A stretch of 64,000 nucleotides of DNA, taken from contig NZ_JAUCGJ010000012.1 of assembly GCF_030378065.1 (NCBI RefSeq), positions 35,874 to 99,873 on the forward strand, given 5' to 3'. This stretch comes from Candidatus Venteria ishoeyi (GTDB taxonomy: Bacteria; Pseudomonadota; Gammaproteobacteria; Beggiatoales; Beggiatoaceae). The notes under the pieces are model-generated. The model searched no databases, had not been told where the DNA came from, and saw only the letters and a program-made list of their open reading frames with translations. Shown in pieces: positions 42,241 to 52,217 of this stretch (the stretch's first letter is position 1; every line of letters begins with the position of its first letter). A program made the translations under genes and the position numbers.

Positions 42241-45200
42241 ATGTTTGCTTATCTCAAATCTGTTTTACCGATATGGCTGCCCCATTTTAAGCTGAGATTT
42301 TGTGCTTGTTTATTCGCTGCATTATGCTTGCTGATTTGGAGTAGCAGCGTGGCACAAGCTGCGGCAGGCAGTATCCAGTTTGTTTCAGGCAGTTATTCGG
42401 TTAATGAAGACAACGGTTCGGTGACAATCAGTGTCAGCCGTGCCAGCGGCAGCGATGGCGCTGTCAGCGTGCCTTATGTCAAAGCTGTTGGCGGCAGTGC
42501 GACTGCCGGTAGTGATTTCAGTGCGGTCAGCGGCACTTTGAATTGGGCTGATGGCGATAGCGGCAATAAAAGTTTTCAGGTGCCGATCAGCAATGATAGC
42601 TTAGATGAAAGCAATGAAACCTTTGCTTACGGCTTCGCTGCTTCACCTTCTGGCGGCGCTTCGCTGGGAAGCCCGATGATTACACAAATTACCATTATTG
42701 ATGACGATGAGCCGCCACAAGAACATGGTGTTTTACAATATCTCCAGAGCAGTTACAGCATTAACGAAAACGCAGCTTATGTCATCCTCGGCGTTATGCG
42801 CACTAACGGCAGTGATGGCGCAGTCAGTGTGCCTTATATTAAAGCCGTTGGTGGCAGCGCAACGGCTGGCAGTGACTTTACCGCAGTCAGCGGCACTTTG
42901 AATTGGGCTGATGGCGACAGCAGCACAAAAACATTCCAGGTACCGATTATTAACGATAGCTTAGAGGAAAGTAATGAAAACTTTGCTTATGGCTTTGCTG
43001 ATTTTCCTTCTGGTGGTGCAACGCAGGGGGCAACCGCAATAACCAACATTACTATCATTGATGACGATGAGCCACCACCAGAGCACGGGGTTTTGCAATA
43101 CTTCCAGAGCAGTTACACGGTGAATGAAAGCGCCGGTAGCGTCACCCTCAGCGTCACCCGCACAAATGGCAGTGATGGCGCAGTCAGCGTGCCTTATGTC
43201 GCGGCAACTGGTGGCGATGCGGATGCAGGCAGCGATTATACCGTCGTCAGTGGCACCTTATCCTGGGCTGATGGCGACAGCAGCAGCAAGAGTTTTCAGG
43301 TACCCATCATTAACGACAGTGCGCATGAAGGCAATGAAAGTTTTGCTTATGGCTTTGCTGATTTTCCTTCCGGTGGTGCAACGCAGGGGCCAACTGCAAT
43401 AACCAGCATTGCCATTATCGATAATGATGATCCGCTGCCGGGTTCGCTGCAATTTACCCAGACAGATTATAGTATCAATGAAGGCGCGGGTGCTTTAAGC
43501 ATTCAGGTCAGCCGCACGGGGGGCAGCGATAATCAGGTCAGCGTGGGTTATCAGGCCGCAGTTGGCGGTGCTGCAACGCCTGACGTGGATTATACCGCCG
43601 TCAGTGGCAGCTTATCCTGGGCCGATGGTGACAGCAGCAACAAGAGTTTCCAGATCCCCATCACTAATGATGATGATTTTGAAAGCAATGAAAGTTTTGC
43701 TTATGCCCTGGTTAATGCAACCGGGGGCGCAGTCATTGGTACGCCTTTAATGGCCCAGATTTTAATTGTTGATAACGATGATGCGGTTGCTGGTAGTCTG
43801 CAATTAGGCAGTGCAAGTTACAGTATTATCGAAAATGCCGGTAACGTCTCTATCACGGTATTACGCACGGATGGTGCTGATGGTCAGGCAACGGCAACAT
43901 TTCGCACCGAGTCGGTATCCGCTACCGCAGGCAGTGATTATACAGCGCTTAATCAGAGCGTGGCCTGGTCACATGGTGACAGTACCAGTAAAACCATCAA
44001 TGTGCCGGTGCACGATGATAGCCTGGTCGAAGCTAATGAAACCTTTCTGGTCAAACTGGAAAACATTAATGGCGCACAAAATGGCAGCCCTTTGCAAGCC
44101 ACGGTGACCATTATTGAAAATGATGAGCATCAAGCAGGGTCTTTGCAATTTCAGCAGGCCGTATATCAGGTCTACGAAGCAAGCGGGCAGGCCGTTATCC
44201 ATGTCGTCCGCGTTAATGGCGCAGATGGCGCGGCGGCGGTATCTTATGCCAGCCGTGATGCTGATGCGGTTGCCAATTCGGATTACACGCCAGCCAGCGG
44301 TGCATTAAGCTGGGCTGATGGCGATGCTACGAGCCGCACCATCACCGTGCCTTTACTCAGTGATGGCATTCCCGAAGATTCGGAACATTTCTGGGTGGAA
44401 CTGAGCAATGTCAGCGGGGCAACACTGGGCAGTCATCGTGAAGCCTATATCGACATCAGCGACAATGATGCACTCACCGATAGTGTGCAATTCACCCAGA
44501 ACGAAGCCCAGGTGAATGAAAGCACGGGCATCTTGACCTTGACGGTCAGCCGCAGCGGTACTTTCCAGGGTGCGCTCAGCGTGGATTATGAATTAATCGA
44601 TGGCACTGCCGTGATTACGGAAGATTATGAAGCATTACAAGCCGTGCCATTGCGACTGGAATGGACGGATGGTGATAACACGGATAAAAGTTTCAGTATC
44701 ACGCTTGCTGATGATGGCGTGGTAGAAGGTGATGAAGATTTCAGTGTGCGTCTGTTGAATCCTCAGCAGGTCTTGTTAGGGGAAAACAATATCGTACAAG
44801 TGAGCATACTCGACCATAACCCTGTCAGCACTATCTTGCAGTTTGCACAAGCGAGCTATCAAGTCGGGGAGGGTGATGGTGAAGTGGTCTTGCGGGTCAC
44901 GCGCAGTGCAGATGATGGTAATTATGATACGGCGGTTGCTGTGGCATACGACATACAGGATGCTGATGCGCTTGCCGGAGAAGATTTTCAGGCAGTTGCC
45001 AGTGGTACGCTGAACTGGGTTGCCGGTGACAGTGAACCGCAAAGCATTAGCATCACCCTGATAGATGATGCCATCATTGAAAACTATGAACATTTTCTGG
45101 TGAATTTACAAAATCCAGATAATGCAATATTAGGCAGTATCATTTCTGCCTATGTTGATATTCAGGACAATGATGTGCTGGTTTTGGATACGCTACAGTT

Positions 45201-47601
45201 TGTCCAGAGCAGTTATAGCGTGGATGAAACAACAGAATATTTGGATCTGGCAGTCAGCCGCACCGGCACCGGGGCTGGTGCAGTGGAAGTTTCTTGTAAC
45301 AGTTTCGATAGTTTCACCGGTTCTGCACAAGTTGATAAGGATTACCTCACCGTTAATACCACACTATTTTGGGCTGATGGGGAAACCGGGACGATAACTA
45401 TCACTGTACCGATTATCAATGATGACGAAGTTGAAGAAGATGAGCGTTTTACAGTGATGCTCAATAATGTCACTGGCGCAGTTATCGGAGAACCTGGCAG
45501 CATACAAGTCACCATTCACAGTGAAGATAGCGCGCCGCAATGGTCAGCCAGCGCCCATCTGTTGCAAAATGCCACGGGGGATATTCTGGAAGTGGTATTA
45601 CAACCGCAGGCGGAACACTATAACACCCGCAGCAATATTTATATTGCCGCAAGTTATCAGGATAGCTGGGCTTGTGCGCTGCAATTACCGGAAAAAACCG
45701 AGTTTGTGCCTTGTGATCCGCTGTTTCCTTTTGTTGAAAAAACCTTACAGGAAAATCTGAGCTTCCAGGTTTCACTGGACGGTTTGGATGCCTTGTATGC
45801 CGGTATTCAATTCTGGGTGGGTTATGCCGACAATATTGATGATTTGATGGCAAGCCAGCGTTTTATGCCGGTGTTTGAAATTCCGCCAGTGCCACCGCAG
45901 CCGATTACCGCAACAATTCAATATACACCGGAAAGCGGGCGCAGCATTCAGTTTGATGCCAGCGCAAGCACGGGTAATGAGTTGCGCTTTGATTGGGATT
46001 TCGGTGATGTGCAGCATTCAACTGAAATCAGTCCGCTGCATGAATATGCCAAAGACGGGCATTATGCCGTTGTATTAACGGTGACGGATTATCACCAACA
46101 GCAATCCATAATCGCCGCTTTTGTGGATATTCAAACGCCCCAGCCGCAATCCAGCAGCTTTAATGTCGAAACACAACGGCTGCAAGTCCCCGCAATTCAG
46201 GTACCGGGTGCGGGTTTGTTTGAAACCGTCTTGTATTGGGAAGTTGGCAGTATGCCGCCGCGTTTTACGCTGACTATTGGTGAAAGTAAAGCCTTACCAC
46301 CGGATGCCAAACAAATTCTGAAAGAAATCGCTGTGTATTTGCCGGATAATCACCGGGTTTGGATACCCAGCGTGGATGTACCGGGTCTAGGGATGATCAA
46401 TCTTGAATTTGAAGAAACCCTGCCCGGTCATTTTGAACTGTTGTCTTATCGCAGCACGGAAGACGCAGTGAGTTTGCTTGATGGACTCAAAGCAGAACTG
46501 GAAAAAATACTGTACAACACTTTGCAAAGTAACTTGCAAGGCGTTTACCAAAACGGGCAGAAATATCTGGCATTCATTTCTGGTGGTGTGGGTAAATTTA
46601 TTGGTATGACGCTGTATATTGATATGGCGGATTATTTCGCGCTCAGCCCGGAAGGTCAGCGTGGCTGGGTTACTTTATGGATTGATGGCGTGGTTGGTAT
46701 CGGTATCAGTCCGCCGCTTCATTTTGGGTTAGTGCCACTGCAATTTACGCCAACCGAGCAAGACCCGCTGCGCCGTTATACGGCTGCCTTAGCCACCATA
46801 CCGGCACTGGGCATTACCGGCGTCAGCAGCAGCGACAGTCAAGCGGCGCTGCAATGGGGTAATCCCCGGGAATGGATAAGCAATATCCGTCAGGCTCATA
46901 TCGCGGAAATCAATGCTTCTGCCAGTTTGTTTGAGTTCGCACACAACTTGCTGCGGCTGGAAATCCGTAAAAGTGTATTGGATGGCCTGCTGCATACGGC
47001 ATTGTCCAGCGCGGAAGGGCAACTGGATATGGCGGCTCTGAATGAGCAGCTTTATCCCGCGCTCATCAGCCTGATCCATTCTAACCCGGATACGGGTGAA
47101 ATCGAGATTACCACCCCGGACACCCATCGCTACTTCAGCAGCAGCGACAGCGGGCCGTCCGCAGGTGGTAATCTGGGCATGATTACCCAGGTATACGGTG
47201 GCATTGATAATGATTTGGATGGTTATGGCGATTTGCACTATCCGATATTCAGTGAGGTCAGCAATCGTGGCGTTTTGCTGAATGTGGTGATGCAAAACAA
47301 TGGTGGCAACACCCGCCACTACAGCATTAAGGTGGAAAACATGCCGGAAGGCTGGTTTATCTATCCATATAATGACAGTTTGAAATCTGAGTTGTATCCC
47401 AGGCAGATTGATTTGGACGGGGTTAAACCGAAAACCTCTGCCACCGCGCAATGGCTGGTTGGTGCTTATGCCCACGCCCCGCAAACGGCAAGCTTGACGT
47501 TTAAGCTGTATCAAAACCGCCAGTGGCCGCGTTCCAACCTGTTACTGGATACATTGGAAAATGTGGAATTACATAAATATACGGGGATTATTGTTCAGTA
47601 A
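42241..47601 (+). CDS. Giant secreted protein with nine Calx-beta domains and a PKD domain
   Basis: 1786 residues with a long signal peptide (about 1-40, ending AQAA). Nine Calx-beta domains of about 110-115 residues (about 41-1090) each start with a GSLQF-x-SYSVNE pattern and end with an acidic D-x-D-D Ca-binding loop. A linker follows, then a PKD-like domain (about 1225-1305: FDASASTGNELRFDWDFGD), then about 480 unique residues without recognised domains. Calx-beta arrays are Ca-binding rods in surface adhesins. The first three repeats are close to each other in DNA, so they arose recently. It has no visible type I secretion signal or cell-wall anchor, so the export route beyond Sec is unknown. 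Confidence 0.85.
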   Translation: MFAYLKSVLPIWLPHFKLRFCACLFAALCLLIWSSSVAQAAAGSIQFVSGSYSVNEDNGSVTISVSRASGSDGAVSVPYVKAVGGSATAGSDFSAVSGTLNWADGDSGNKSFQVPISNDSLDESNETFAYGFAASPSGGASLGSPMITQITIIDDDEPPQEHGVLQYLQSSYSINENAAYVILGVMRTNGSDGAVSVPYIKAVGGSATAGSDFTAVSGTLNWADGDSSTKTFQVPIINDSLEESNENFAYGFADFPSGGATQGATAITNITIIDDDEPPPEHGVLQYFQSSYTVNESAGSVTLSVTRTNGSDGAVSVPYVAATGGDADAGSDYTVVSGTLSWADGDSSSKSFQVPIINDSAHEGNESFAYGFADFPSGGATQGPTAITSIAIIDNDDPLPGSLQFTQTDYSINEGAGALSIQVSRTGGSDNQVSVGYQAAVGGAATPDVDYTAVSGSLSWADGDSSNKSFQIPITNDDDFESNESFAYALVNATGGAVIGTPLMAQILIVDNDDAVAGSLQLGSASYSIIENAGNVSITVLRTDGADGQATATFRTESVSATAGSDYTALNQSVAWSHGDSTSKTINVPVHDDSLVEANETFLVKLENINGAQNGSPLQATVTIIENDEHQAGSLQFQQAVYQVYEASGQAVIHVVRVNGADGAAAVSYASRDADAVANSDYTPASGALSWADGDATSRTITVPLLSDGIPEDSEHFWVELSNVSGATLGSHREAYIDISDNDALTDSVQFTQNEAQVNESTGILTLTVSRSGTFQGALSVDYELIDGTAVITEDYEALQAVPLRLEWTDGDNTDKSFSITLADDGVVEGDEDFSVRLLNPQQVLLGENNIVQVSILDHNPVSTILQFAQASYQVGEGDGEVVLRVTRSADDGNYDTAVAVAYDIQDADALAGEDFQAVASGTLNWVAGDSEPQSISITLIDDAIIENYEHFLVNLQNPDNAILGSIISAYVDIQDNDVLVLDTLQFVQSSYSVDETTEYLDLAVSRTGTGAGAVEVSCNSFDSFTGSAQVDKDYLTVNTTLFWADGETGTITITVPIINDDEVEEDERFTVMLNNVTGAVIGEPGSIQVTIHSEDSAPQWSASAHLLQNATGDILEVVLQPQAEHYNTRSNIYIAASYQDSWACALQLPEKTEFVPCDPLFPFVEKTLQENLSFQVSLDGLDALYAGIQFWVGYADNIDDLMASQRFMPVFEIPPVPPQPITATIQYTPESGRSIQFDASASTGNELRFDWDFGDVQHSTEISPLHEYAKDGHYAVVLTVTDYHQQQSIIAAFVDIQTPQPQSSSFNVETQRLQVPAIQVPGAGLFETVLYWEVGSMPPRFTLTIGESKALPPDAKQILKEIAVYLPDNHRVWIPSVDVPGLGMINLEFEETLPGHFELLSYRSTEDAVSLLDGLKAELEKILYNTLQSNLQGVYQNGQKYLAFISGGVGKFIGMTLYIDMADYFALSPEGQRGWVTLWIDGVVGIGISPPLHFGLVPLQFTPTEQDPLRRYTAALATIPALGITGVSSSDSQAALQWGNPREWISNIRQAHIAEINASASLFEFAHNLLRLEIRKSVLDGLLHTALSSAEGQLDMAALNEQLYPALISLIHSNPDTGEIEITTPDTHRYFSSSDSGPSAGGNLGMITQVYGGIDNDLDGYGDLHYPIFSEVSNRGVLLNVVMQNNGGNTRHYSIKVENMPEGWFIYPYNDSLKSELYPRQIDLDGVKPKTSATAQWLVGAYAHAPQTASLTFKLYQNRQWPRSNLLLDTLENVELHKYTGIIVQ

Positions 47602-47704
47602 TACCAATTTCTGCTGAGAAATTGGCAGCAGTATTTCTGTTTCGGGAATGCCTGACAAGGTTTTCCCGAAACATTATGCGTGCCTGGGTTTGTAACCTGA
47701 ACGT

Positions 47705-48163
47705 TTATTCAATAATAACCGGCACCGTATCCAATACCGGAAAATCCAATTGCCCCGGTGTGGTCAAACCCACATAAAAAATATAAGCACCGGGAAAATC
47801 AGCCAGAGAAAGTTCTGGAAATAAAGGAATAATGCGCTGGCTGATAGCCTGTGACAAATCAAAGTTTGTCCGCAAAGGCGAAGGGATAGGCGCATTGCCC
47901 TGTGGATTCCAGGGCTGCAAACCCGAATCCGTGAAAAAATACAAATCCGTACCCAGCAAACCCGCTGAAAAAGCCACGTACACATCATAAGTACCGCTGC
48001 CGTTTAATACCAGGTCAGCACCTAATAATTCACCTTGTTCAACCTGGGTATCACTGACAATAACGGCGGCCTGTCCTGCTGCATTGCTGCTGCTAAAATA
48101 AACTGAAAATAACAAGCAGATTAAAGCAAGCAGCTTGTTTTTTGATAAAAAATGAATAAACAT
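47705..48163 (-). CDS. Small secreted protein, unknown function
   Basis: About 152 residues with a signal peptide (about 1-28, ending SNAAG). The mature part is beta-rich (IVSDTQVEQGELLGADLVLN, YDVYVAFSAGLLGTDLYFFT, YIFYVGLTTPGQLDFPV) and may be one immunoglobulin-like domain. Wording such as GADLVLNGSGTYDVYVAF resembles domains fused to Calx-beta or FG-GAP proteins. It is convergent with the Calx-beta gene. An AGGAAT ribosome-binding site supports the ATG at 48163. Confidence 0.65.
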   Translation of the reverse strand: MFIHFLSKNKLLALICLLFSVYFSSSNAAGQAAVIVSDTQVEQGELLGADLVLNGSGTYDVYVAFSAGLLGTDLYFFTDSGLQPWNPQGNAPIPSPLRTNFDLSQAISQRIIPLFPELSLADFPGAYIFYVGLTTPGQLDFPVLDTVPVIIE

Positions 48164-48260
48164 GATAATAATTCCTGTACTAACCTGAGTTTGGCGTAGC
48201 TTCATTTGAAGATACTGATAGCTGCTAATAAAATTCTAGTCTAAAATTGAGCAGAAAAAT

Positions 48261-50102
48261 ATGAACTACGGACTCACCGATATTTTCACCCTGTTAGGTG
48301 CGCTCAGTCTGTTTCTTTACGGCATGAAAGTGATGAGTGACGCGCTGATGGCCTTGGCTGGAAATCGTATGCGTAATATTTTAGCGACTACCACCTCCAA
48401 TCGTTTTTTTGCCGTCATCACAGGTTTTATCATCACTGCCATTATTCAATCCTCTTCTGCCACCACCTTAATGGTCATCAGCTTTACCAACGCCGGATTA
48501 CTCACTTTAACCGAGTCTATCGGCGTGATCATGGGGGCGAATATTGGCACCACCGTCACCGCCTGGTTGATTTCCATACTTGGTTTTAAGGTTAAAATGA
48601 GCGCCCTTGCCTTGCCGTTACTGGGGTTTGGTTTTTTATTGAGCTTATCAAAGAAGGCCAATCGTCAGCACTGGGGGTATTTTACGATTGGTTTTTGCCT
48701 CCTGTTTATTGGCTTGCAGTTTTTGCAGGATTCCGTGCCTGATATACGCAATAACCCGGAAGCACTGGCTTTCTTATCCGAATATACCAGCAAGGGTTTT
48801 TTATCCGTTTTATTATTTTTGTTGTTTGGTACGATTTTAACCCTGGTGGTGCAATCTTCCAGCGCGACCATGGCTTTAACCTTGCTGATGTGTTTTGAAG
48901 GCTGGATACCCTTTGATATGGCTGCGGCAATGGTGCTGGGGCAGAATGTCGGTACCACGATTACTGCCAATATTGCCGCGCTGGTGGCTAATTATCAGGC
49001 TAAACGCGCCGCCATTGCGCATTTGTTATTTAACCTGCTGGGTGTGATTTGGGGTTTAATCCTGTTTTATCCCATTTTACATGCGATGGAGTGGCTGATG
49101 TTGCAAATGGGTGAGGATTCACCGTTTCTCGCCACCGCGACTATCCCTGTGGCTTTATCGCTGTTTCATACCTGTTTTAATATCGCCAATACCCTGATGC
49201 TGATTGGCTTTGTTGATTGGATAAGAGAAATTGTTGAAAAAGTGGTACCTGTCGTTGCAGATAAAGCCACCGAAATTGATGAACCGCATTTTCTCAGTGA
49301 GTCATCACTAAAATTCCCACAAACAGCCATTAAAGCCTTATTTGATGAGTCCCTGCGTTTATTGGAAACCACTGCATATCAGGCTATTGCACATGGCCTG
49401 CATGTACACCGCAAAGATTTGGAATCCGGAAAAAAACTGAAACACATTCTGAAGTCACCCGACACCATTCCACTGGATCTGGATCGGCTTTACGATACTA
49501 AAATCAAAACCATTTACAGTTGTATTTTGTCTTATGCCACGCGCCTGCAAAGTCAATTTACCCTGGAGCAAGAAAAAATTGAGATAATTCGTAATATTCT
49601 GATTGCCGATAGAATGCTGGTTCAGGTAGTTAAACAAATGAACTCTCTGCATGATAATATTGAACATTATATGGCATCGGATAACCTGAGCATCCGCCGC
49701 GAGTATAATATTCTGCGCCGTCATATCTTAAAGATTATTCGCAGCATTCATCATATCGCCACCGCCGAGCAAGCGGAAACTCATATAGAAAAACAGGCAC
49801 TGCAAAAACTCAAAGCCGAAGAGCTTGATGTATTGCTGAGTGGGCGGCTTGATAAACTGGTATTGGAAGGTGAAATCAGTAATGATATGGCAACTTCATT
49901 AATGAATGACAGCGCGGCTGCCTTGCGTATTTCACAAAAACTGGTAGATATTACGACCCTGTTGTATACCCCGGAAGATGCCCTGAGCAAACAGATTGAC
50001 GAGCACAGTGAGCTGGAAGCGCTTGAACCTGTGGCGGTTGAATCAGCAACACCTGATGAGAAGACACCTAAACAACCACCTGCTGAGCCAGCAGGCGTTT
50101 AA
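48261..50102 (+). CDS. Na+/phosphate cotransporter family protein with PhoU-like tail
   Basis: A 613-residue inner-membrane transporter of the NptA/YjbB (PF02690) family. Two inverted NaPi repeats each carry the QSSSAT motif (IIQSSSATTLMV near residue 65 and VVQSSSATMALTLL near 198) and a GANIGTTVTA / GQNVGTTITA loop. About eight to nine membrane segments fill residues 5-320. The cytoplasmic C-terminal part (about 350-590) is helical and PhoU-like. It probably moves phosphate with sodium; direction (uptake or YjbB-type efflux) cannot be told. No pho genes are adjacent. Confidence 0.9.
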   Translation: MNYGLTDIFTLLGALSLFLYGMKVMSDALMALAGNRMRNILATTTSNRFFAVITGFIITAIIQSSSATTLMVISFTNAGLLTLTESIGVIMGANIGTTVTAWLISILGFKVKMSALALPLLGFGFLLSLSKKANRQHWGYFTIGFCLLFIGLQFLQDSVPDIRNNPEALAFLSEYTSKGFLSVLLFLLFGTILTLVVQSSSATMALTLLMCFEGWIPFDMAAAMVLGQNVGTTITANIAALVANYQAKRAAIAHLLFNLLGVIWGLILFYPILHAMEWLMLQMGEDSPFLATATIPVALSLFHTCFNIANTLMLIGFVDWIREIVEKVVPVVADKATEIDEPHFLSESSLKFPQTAIKALFDESLRLLETTAYQAIAHGLHVHRKDLESGKKLKHILKSPDTIPLDLDRLYDTKIKTIYSCILSYATRLQSQFTLEQEKIEIIRNILIADRMLVQVVKQMNSLHDNIEHYMASDNLSIRREYNILRRHILKIIRSIHHIATAEQAETHIEKQALQKLKAEELDVLLSGRLDKLVLEGEISNDMATSLMNDSAAALRISQKLVDITTLLYTPEDALSKQIDEHSELEALEPVAVESATPDEKTPKQPPAEPAGV

Positions 50103-50111
50103 TGCCAAAAT

Positions 50112-50221
50112 TAGTACATCAGCAACCTTCTATTGTCGGACTTCATACCAAAGACCTGACAGGTTTTTAAAACCTGTCAGATCTGCACTTCCTCCATTAA
50201 AATAAGCTTGGTGGTGTACTA
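50112..50221. mobile_element. MITE-like palindromic element, about 109 bp, copy 2
   Basis: Starts TAGTACATCAGCAA and ends with a partly decayed match (GGTGTACTA); the centre is the AGACCTGACAGG palindrome. It is inverted relative to the copy at 27536. It lies between the Na/Pi transporter and queA and begins 10 bp after the transporter stop. Confidence 0.7.
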
Positions 50222-50282
50222 TCACTTTGCTGTCTATAAGGTAGCGTTCCCAGTAAGCCAGCATTCTGTTAAAATACACGCC

Positions 50283-51317
50283 ATGCAACGGACTGACTTT
50301 CATTTTGACTTACCCCCCGAACTTATCGCGCAAACCCCGGCCCAGCAACGCACGGACAGCCGCTTGTTATGCCTGCAACGGCATACGGGTGCGATTTTGG
50401 ATCAAAACTTTACCGACCTGCCCAACTGGTTGAAAGCCGGTGATTTGCTGGTATTAAACAACACCCGGGTGATTCCGGCGCGTTTGTTTGCTCATAAACC
50501 CAGCGGTGGCAAGGTGGAAATCCTGATTGAGCGTTTATTAGGCGAACATCAGGCGCTTGCACATCTGCGCGCCAGTAAATCGCCCAAACCCGGCACTGAA
50601 ATTATTCTGGATAATACCCAACAACAGGCGCAATCCTTATGGGTTGAGGGCCGTGAAGGGGCTTTATTTAAATTATCCAGCCCTGCTGCCACACCACTGA
50701 GCGCCCTGCTCTCAGAATTTGGTCATGTCCCGCTGCCACCGTATATTCAACGCGCTGACCAGCAACAAGATAAAAACCGCTATCAAACCGTTTATGCCAG
50801 TTGTGATGGTGCGGTGGCTGCGCCAACAGCGGGTTTGCACTTTGACCAGGCCATGCTGGAACACCTGAGCGCCCAAGGTATTGAGCAGGCTTTTGTCACC
50901 TTGCATGTGGGTGCTGGCACCTTTCAACCGGTACGGGCGGATAATCTGGATGAGCATGAAATGCACGCGGAATGGCTGAGCGTGTCCGAAAGGGTGTGCG
51001 AACAGGTCAAGGCCACCAAAGCCGCCGGGGGACGGGTGGTGGCAGTGGGCACTACCAGCGTGCGCGCGCTGGAAAGCGCGGCGGCTGATGGCGAACTCAA
51101 ACCTTTTGAAGGTGATACCCGCTTGTTTATCCAGCCCGGTTATCAATTCCGGGTGGTGGATGCCTTGCTCACCAATTTTCATTTATCGGAATCCACCTTG
51201 CTGATGCTGGTCAGTGCTTTTGGCGGCTACCAGGAAGTCATGCAGGCTTATCGTCACGCGGTGGCAGAACAATACCGTTTTTTCAGTTATGGCGATGCGA
51301 TGTTTTTTTATGAGTAA
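50283..51317 (+). CDS. queA: tRNA preQ1(34) S-adenosylmethionine ribosyltransferase-isomerase QueA
   Basis: 344 residues, the usual length. QueA transfers and isomerises the ribosyl group of S-adenosylmethionine onto preQ1 in tRNA, making epoxyqueuosine. Recognisable segments: [73 protein letters not shown] and [18 protein letters not shown] took the ATG at 50283, where the family starts, rather than an upstream in-frame codon that would run into the MITE. tgt, the usual partner, is not adjacent. Confidence 0.95.
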   Translation: MQRTDFHFDLPPELIAQTPAQQRTDSRLLCLQRHTGAILDQNFTDLPNWLKAGDLLVLNNTRVIPARLFAHKPSGGKVEILIERLLGEHQALAHLRASKSPKPGTEIILDNTQQQAQSLWVEGREGALFKLSSPAATPLSALLSEFGHVPLPPYIQRADQQQDKNRYQTVYASCDGAVAAPTAGLHFDQAMLEHLSAQGIEQAFVTLHVGAGTFQPVRADNLDEHEMHAEWLSVSERVCEQVKATKAAGGRVVAVGTTSVRALESAAADGELKPFEGDTRLFIQPGYQFRVVDALLTNFHLSESTLLMLVSAFGGYQEVMQAYRHAVAEQYRFFSYGDAMFFYE

Positions 51318-51362
51318 GCTGAATGATTTTTGCTTAAAAAAAACTGATATCGAACTCAGCTT

Positions 51363-52217
51363 ATGAAACCAATATTTTTTCCACTTTGTGGCCTGATTTT
51401 ATTCAGTCTTGCCCCGCTGGCACACGCAAATAGCGAAACCCAGGCTCCAGAACAAGTGCTGGATGCCGCTTTGCAAACCCAGCAGGACATACAACAGGCC
51501 AACCGTAGCAGCCAGCAGCAGGTCGAGCAACTCGATGATGAAACCCAGGTTTTATTCAATGAATATCAACAAGTCAATGCTGAAATTAAACGCTTAAAAG
51601 TCTGGAATCAGCAACTGCAACGCCAACAACTCAGCCAGCAACAAGCTTTTACCGACTTAGCGCAACAGCAACAGCGCATTGCTCAAAACCGTGAGCAACT
51701 CTCGCCCATGCTGGAAGAAATGCACGCGGTGTTGACGCAGTTTGTCAGGCTGGACTTACCGTTTTTACCTGAAGAGCGCCAGTTACGCCTGAAAGCTTTG
51801 CGTGAATTATTAGATAATAACGACACGCCATTGCCTGAAAAATACCGGCGTATGCTGGAAGCCTGGCAGGTGGAAATGGAATATGGTCGCGCCCTGGAAA
51901 CCTGGACGGCAACGCTGGCAGACGGTGAGCAGGTGGAACAGCTTAGCCAGTTTTTACGCCTGGGGCGGGTGGCTTTATACCGCCTCAGTCTTGATGGGCA
52001 GCAGGCGCACTATTGGGATGCCGCGCGAAAAAACTGGATAGCACTGAATGCACAACAAGCGGACAATATCGACAAAGCGATTCGTATCGCTAAAAAACAA
52101 ATGCCTGCACAATTATTACGCCTCATTATCCCCCGTCCGATGCCCCCCAGCCCCGCTGCCCCGGAAGACATCGCCAGTGAAAAAATCATCCGCGAAGAAG
52201 CTGTCAGTCATGAATAA
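51363..52217 (+). CDS. DUF3450 periplasmic coiled-coil protein of an ExbB-type operon
   Basis: 284 residues with a signal peptide (about 1-23, ending AHAN). A Gln-rich coiled coil (about 28-115) is followed by a globular DUF3450 domain (about 120-260: LDLPFLPEERQLRLKALREL, GRVALYRLSLDGQQAHYWD). DUF3450 genes normally head operons encoding a TonB energising system (ExbB, second ExbB, ExbD, TonB, TPR). Here its stop overlaps the start of the ExbB-type gene by 8 bp, so the two are coupled. An inverted repeat (TAAGCTGA ... TCAGCTTA) spans the gap between queA and this gene. Confidence 0.82.
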   Translation: MKPIFFPLCGLILFSLAPLAHANSETQAPEQVLDAALQTQQDIQQANRSSQQQVEQLDDETQVLFNEYQQVNAEIKRLKVWNQQLQRQQLSQQQAFTDLAQQQQRIAQNREQLSPMLEEMHAVLTQFVRLDLPFLPEERQLRLKALRELLDNNDTPLPEKYRRMLEAWQVEMEYGRALETWTATLADGEQVEQLSQFLRLGRVALYRLSLDGQQAHYWDAARKNWIALNAQQADNIDKAIRIAKKQMPAQLLRLIIPRPMPPSPAAPEDIASEKIIREEAVSHE

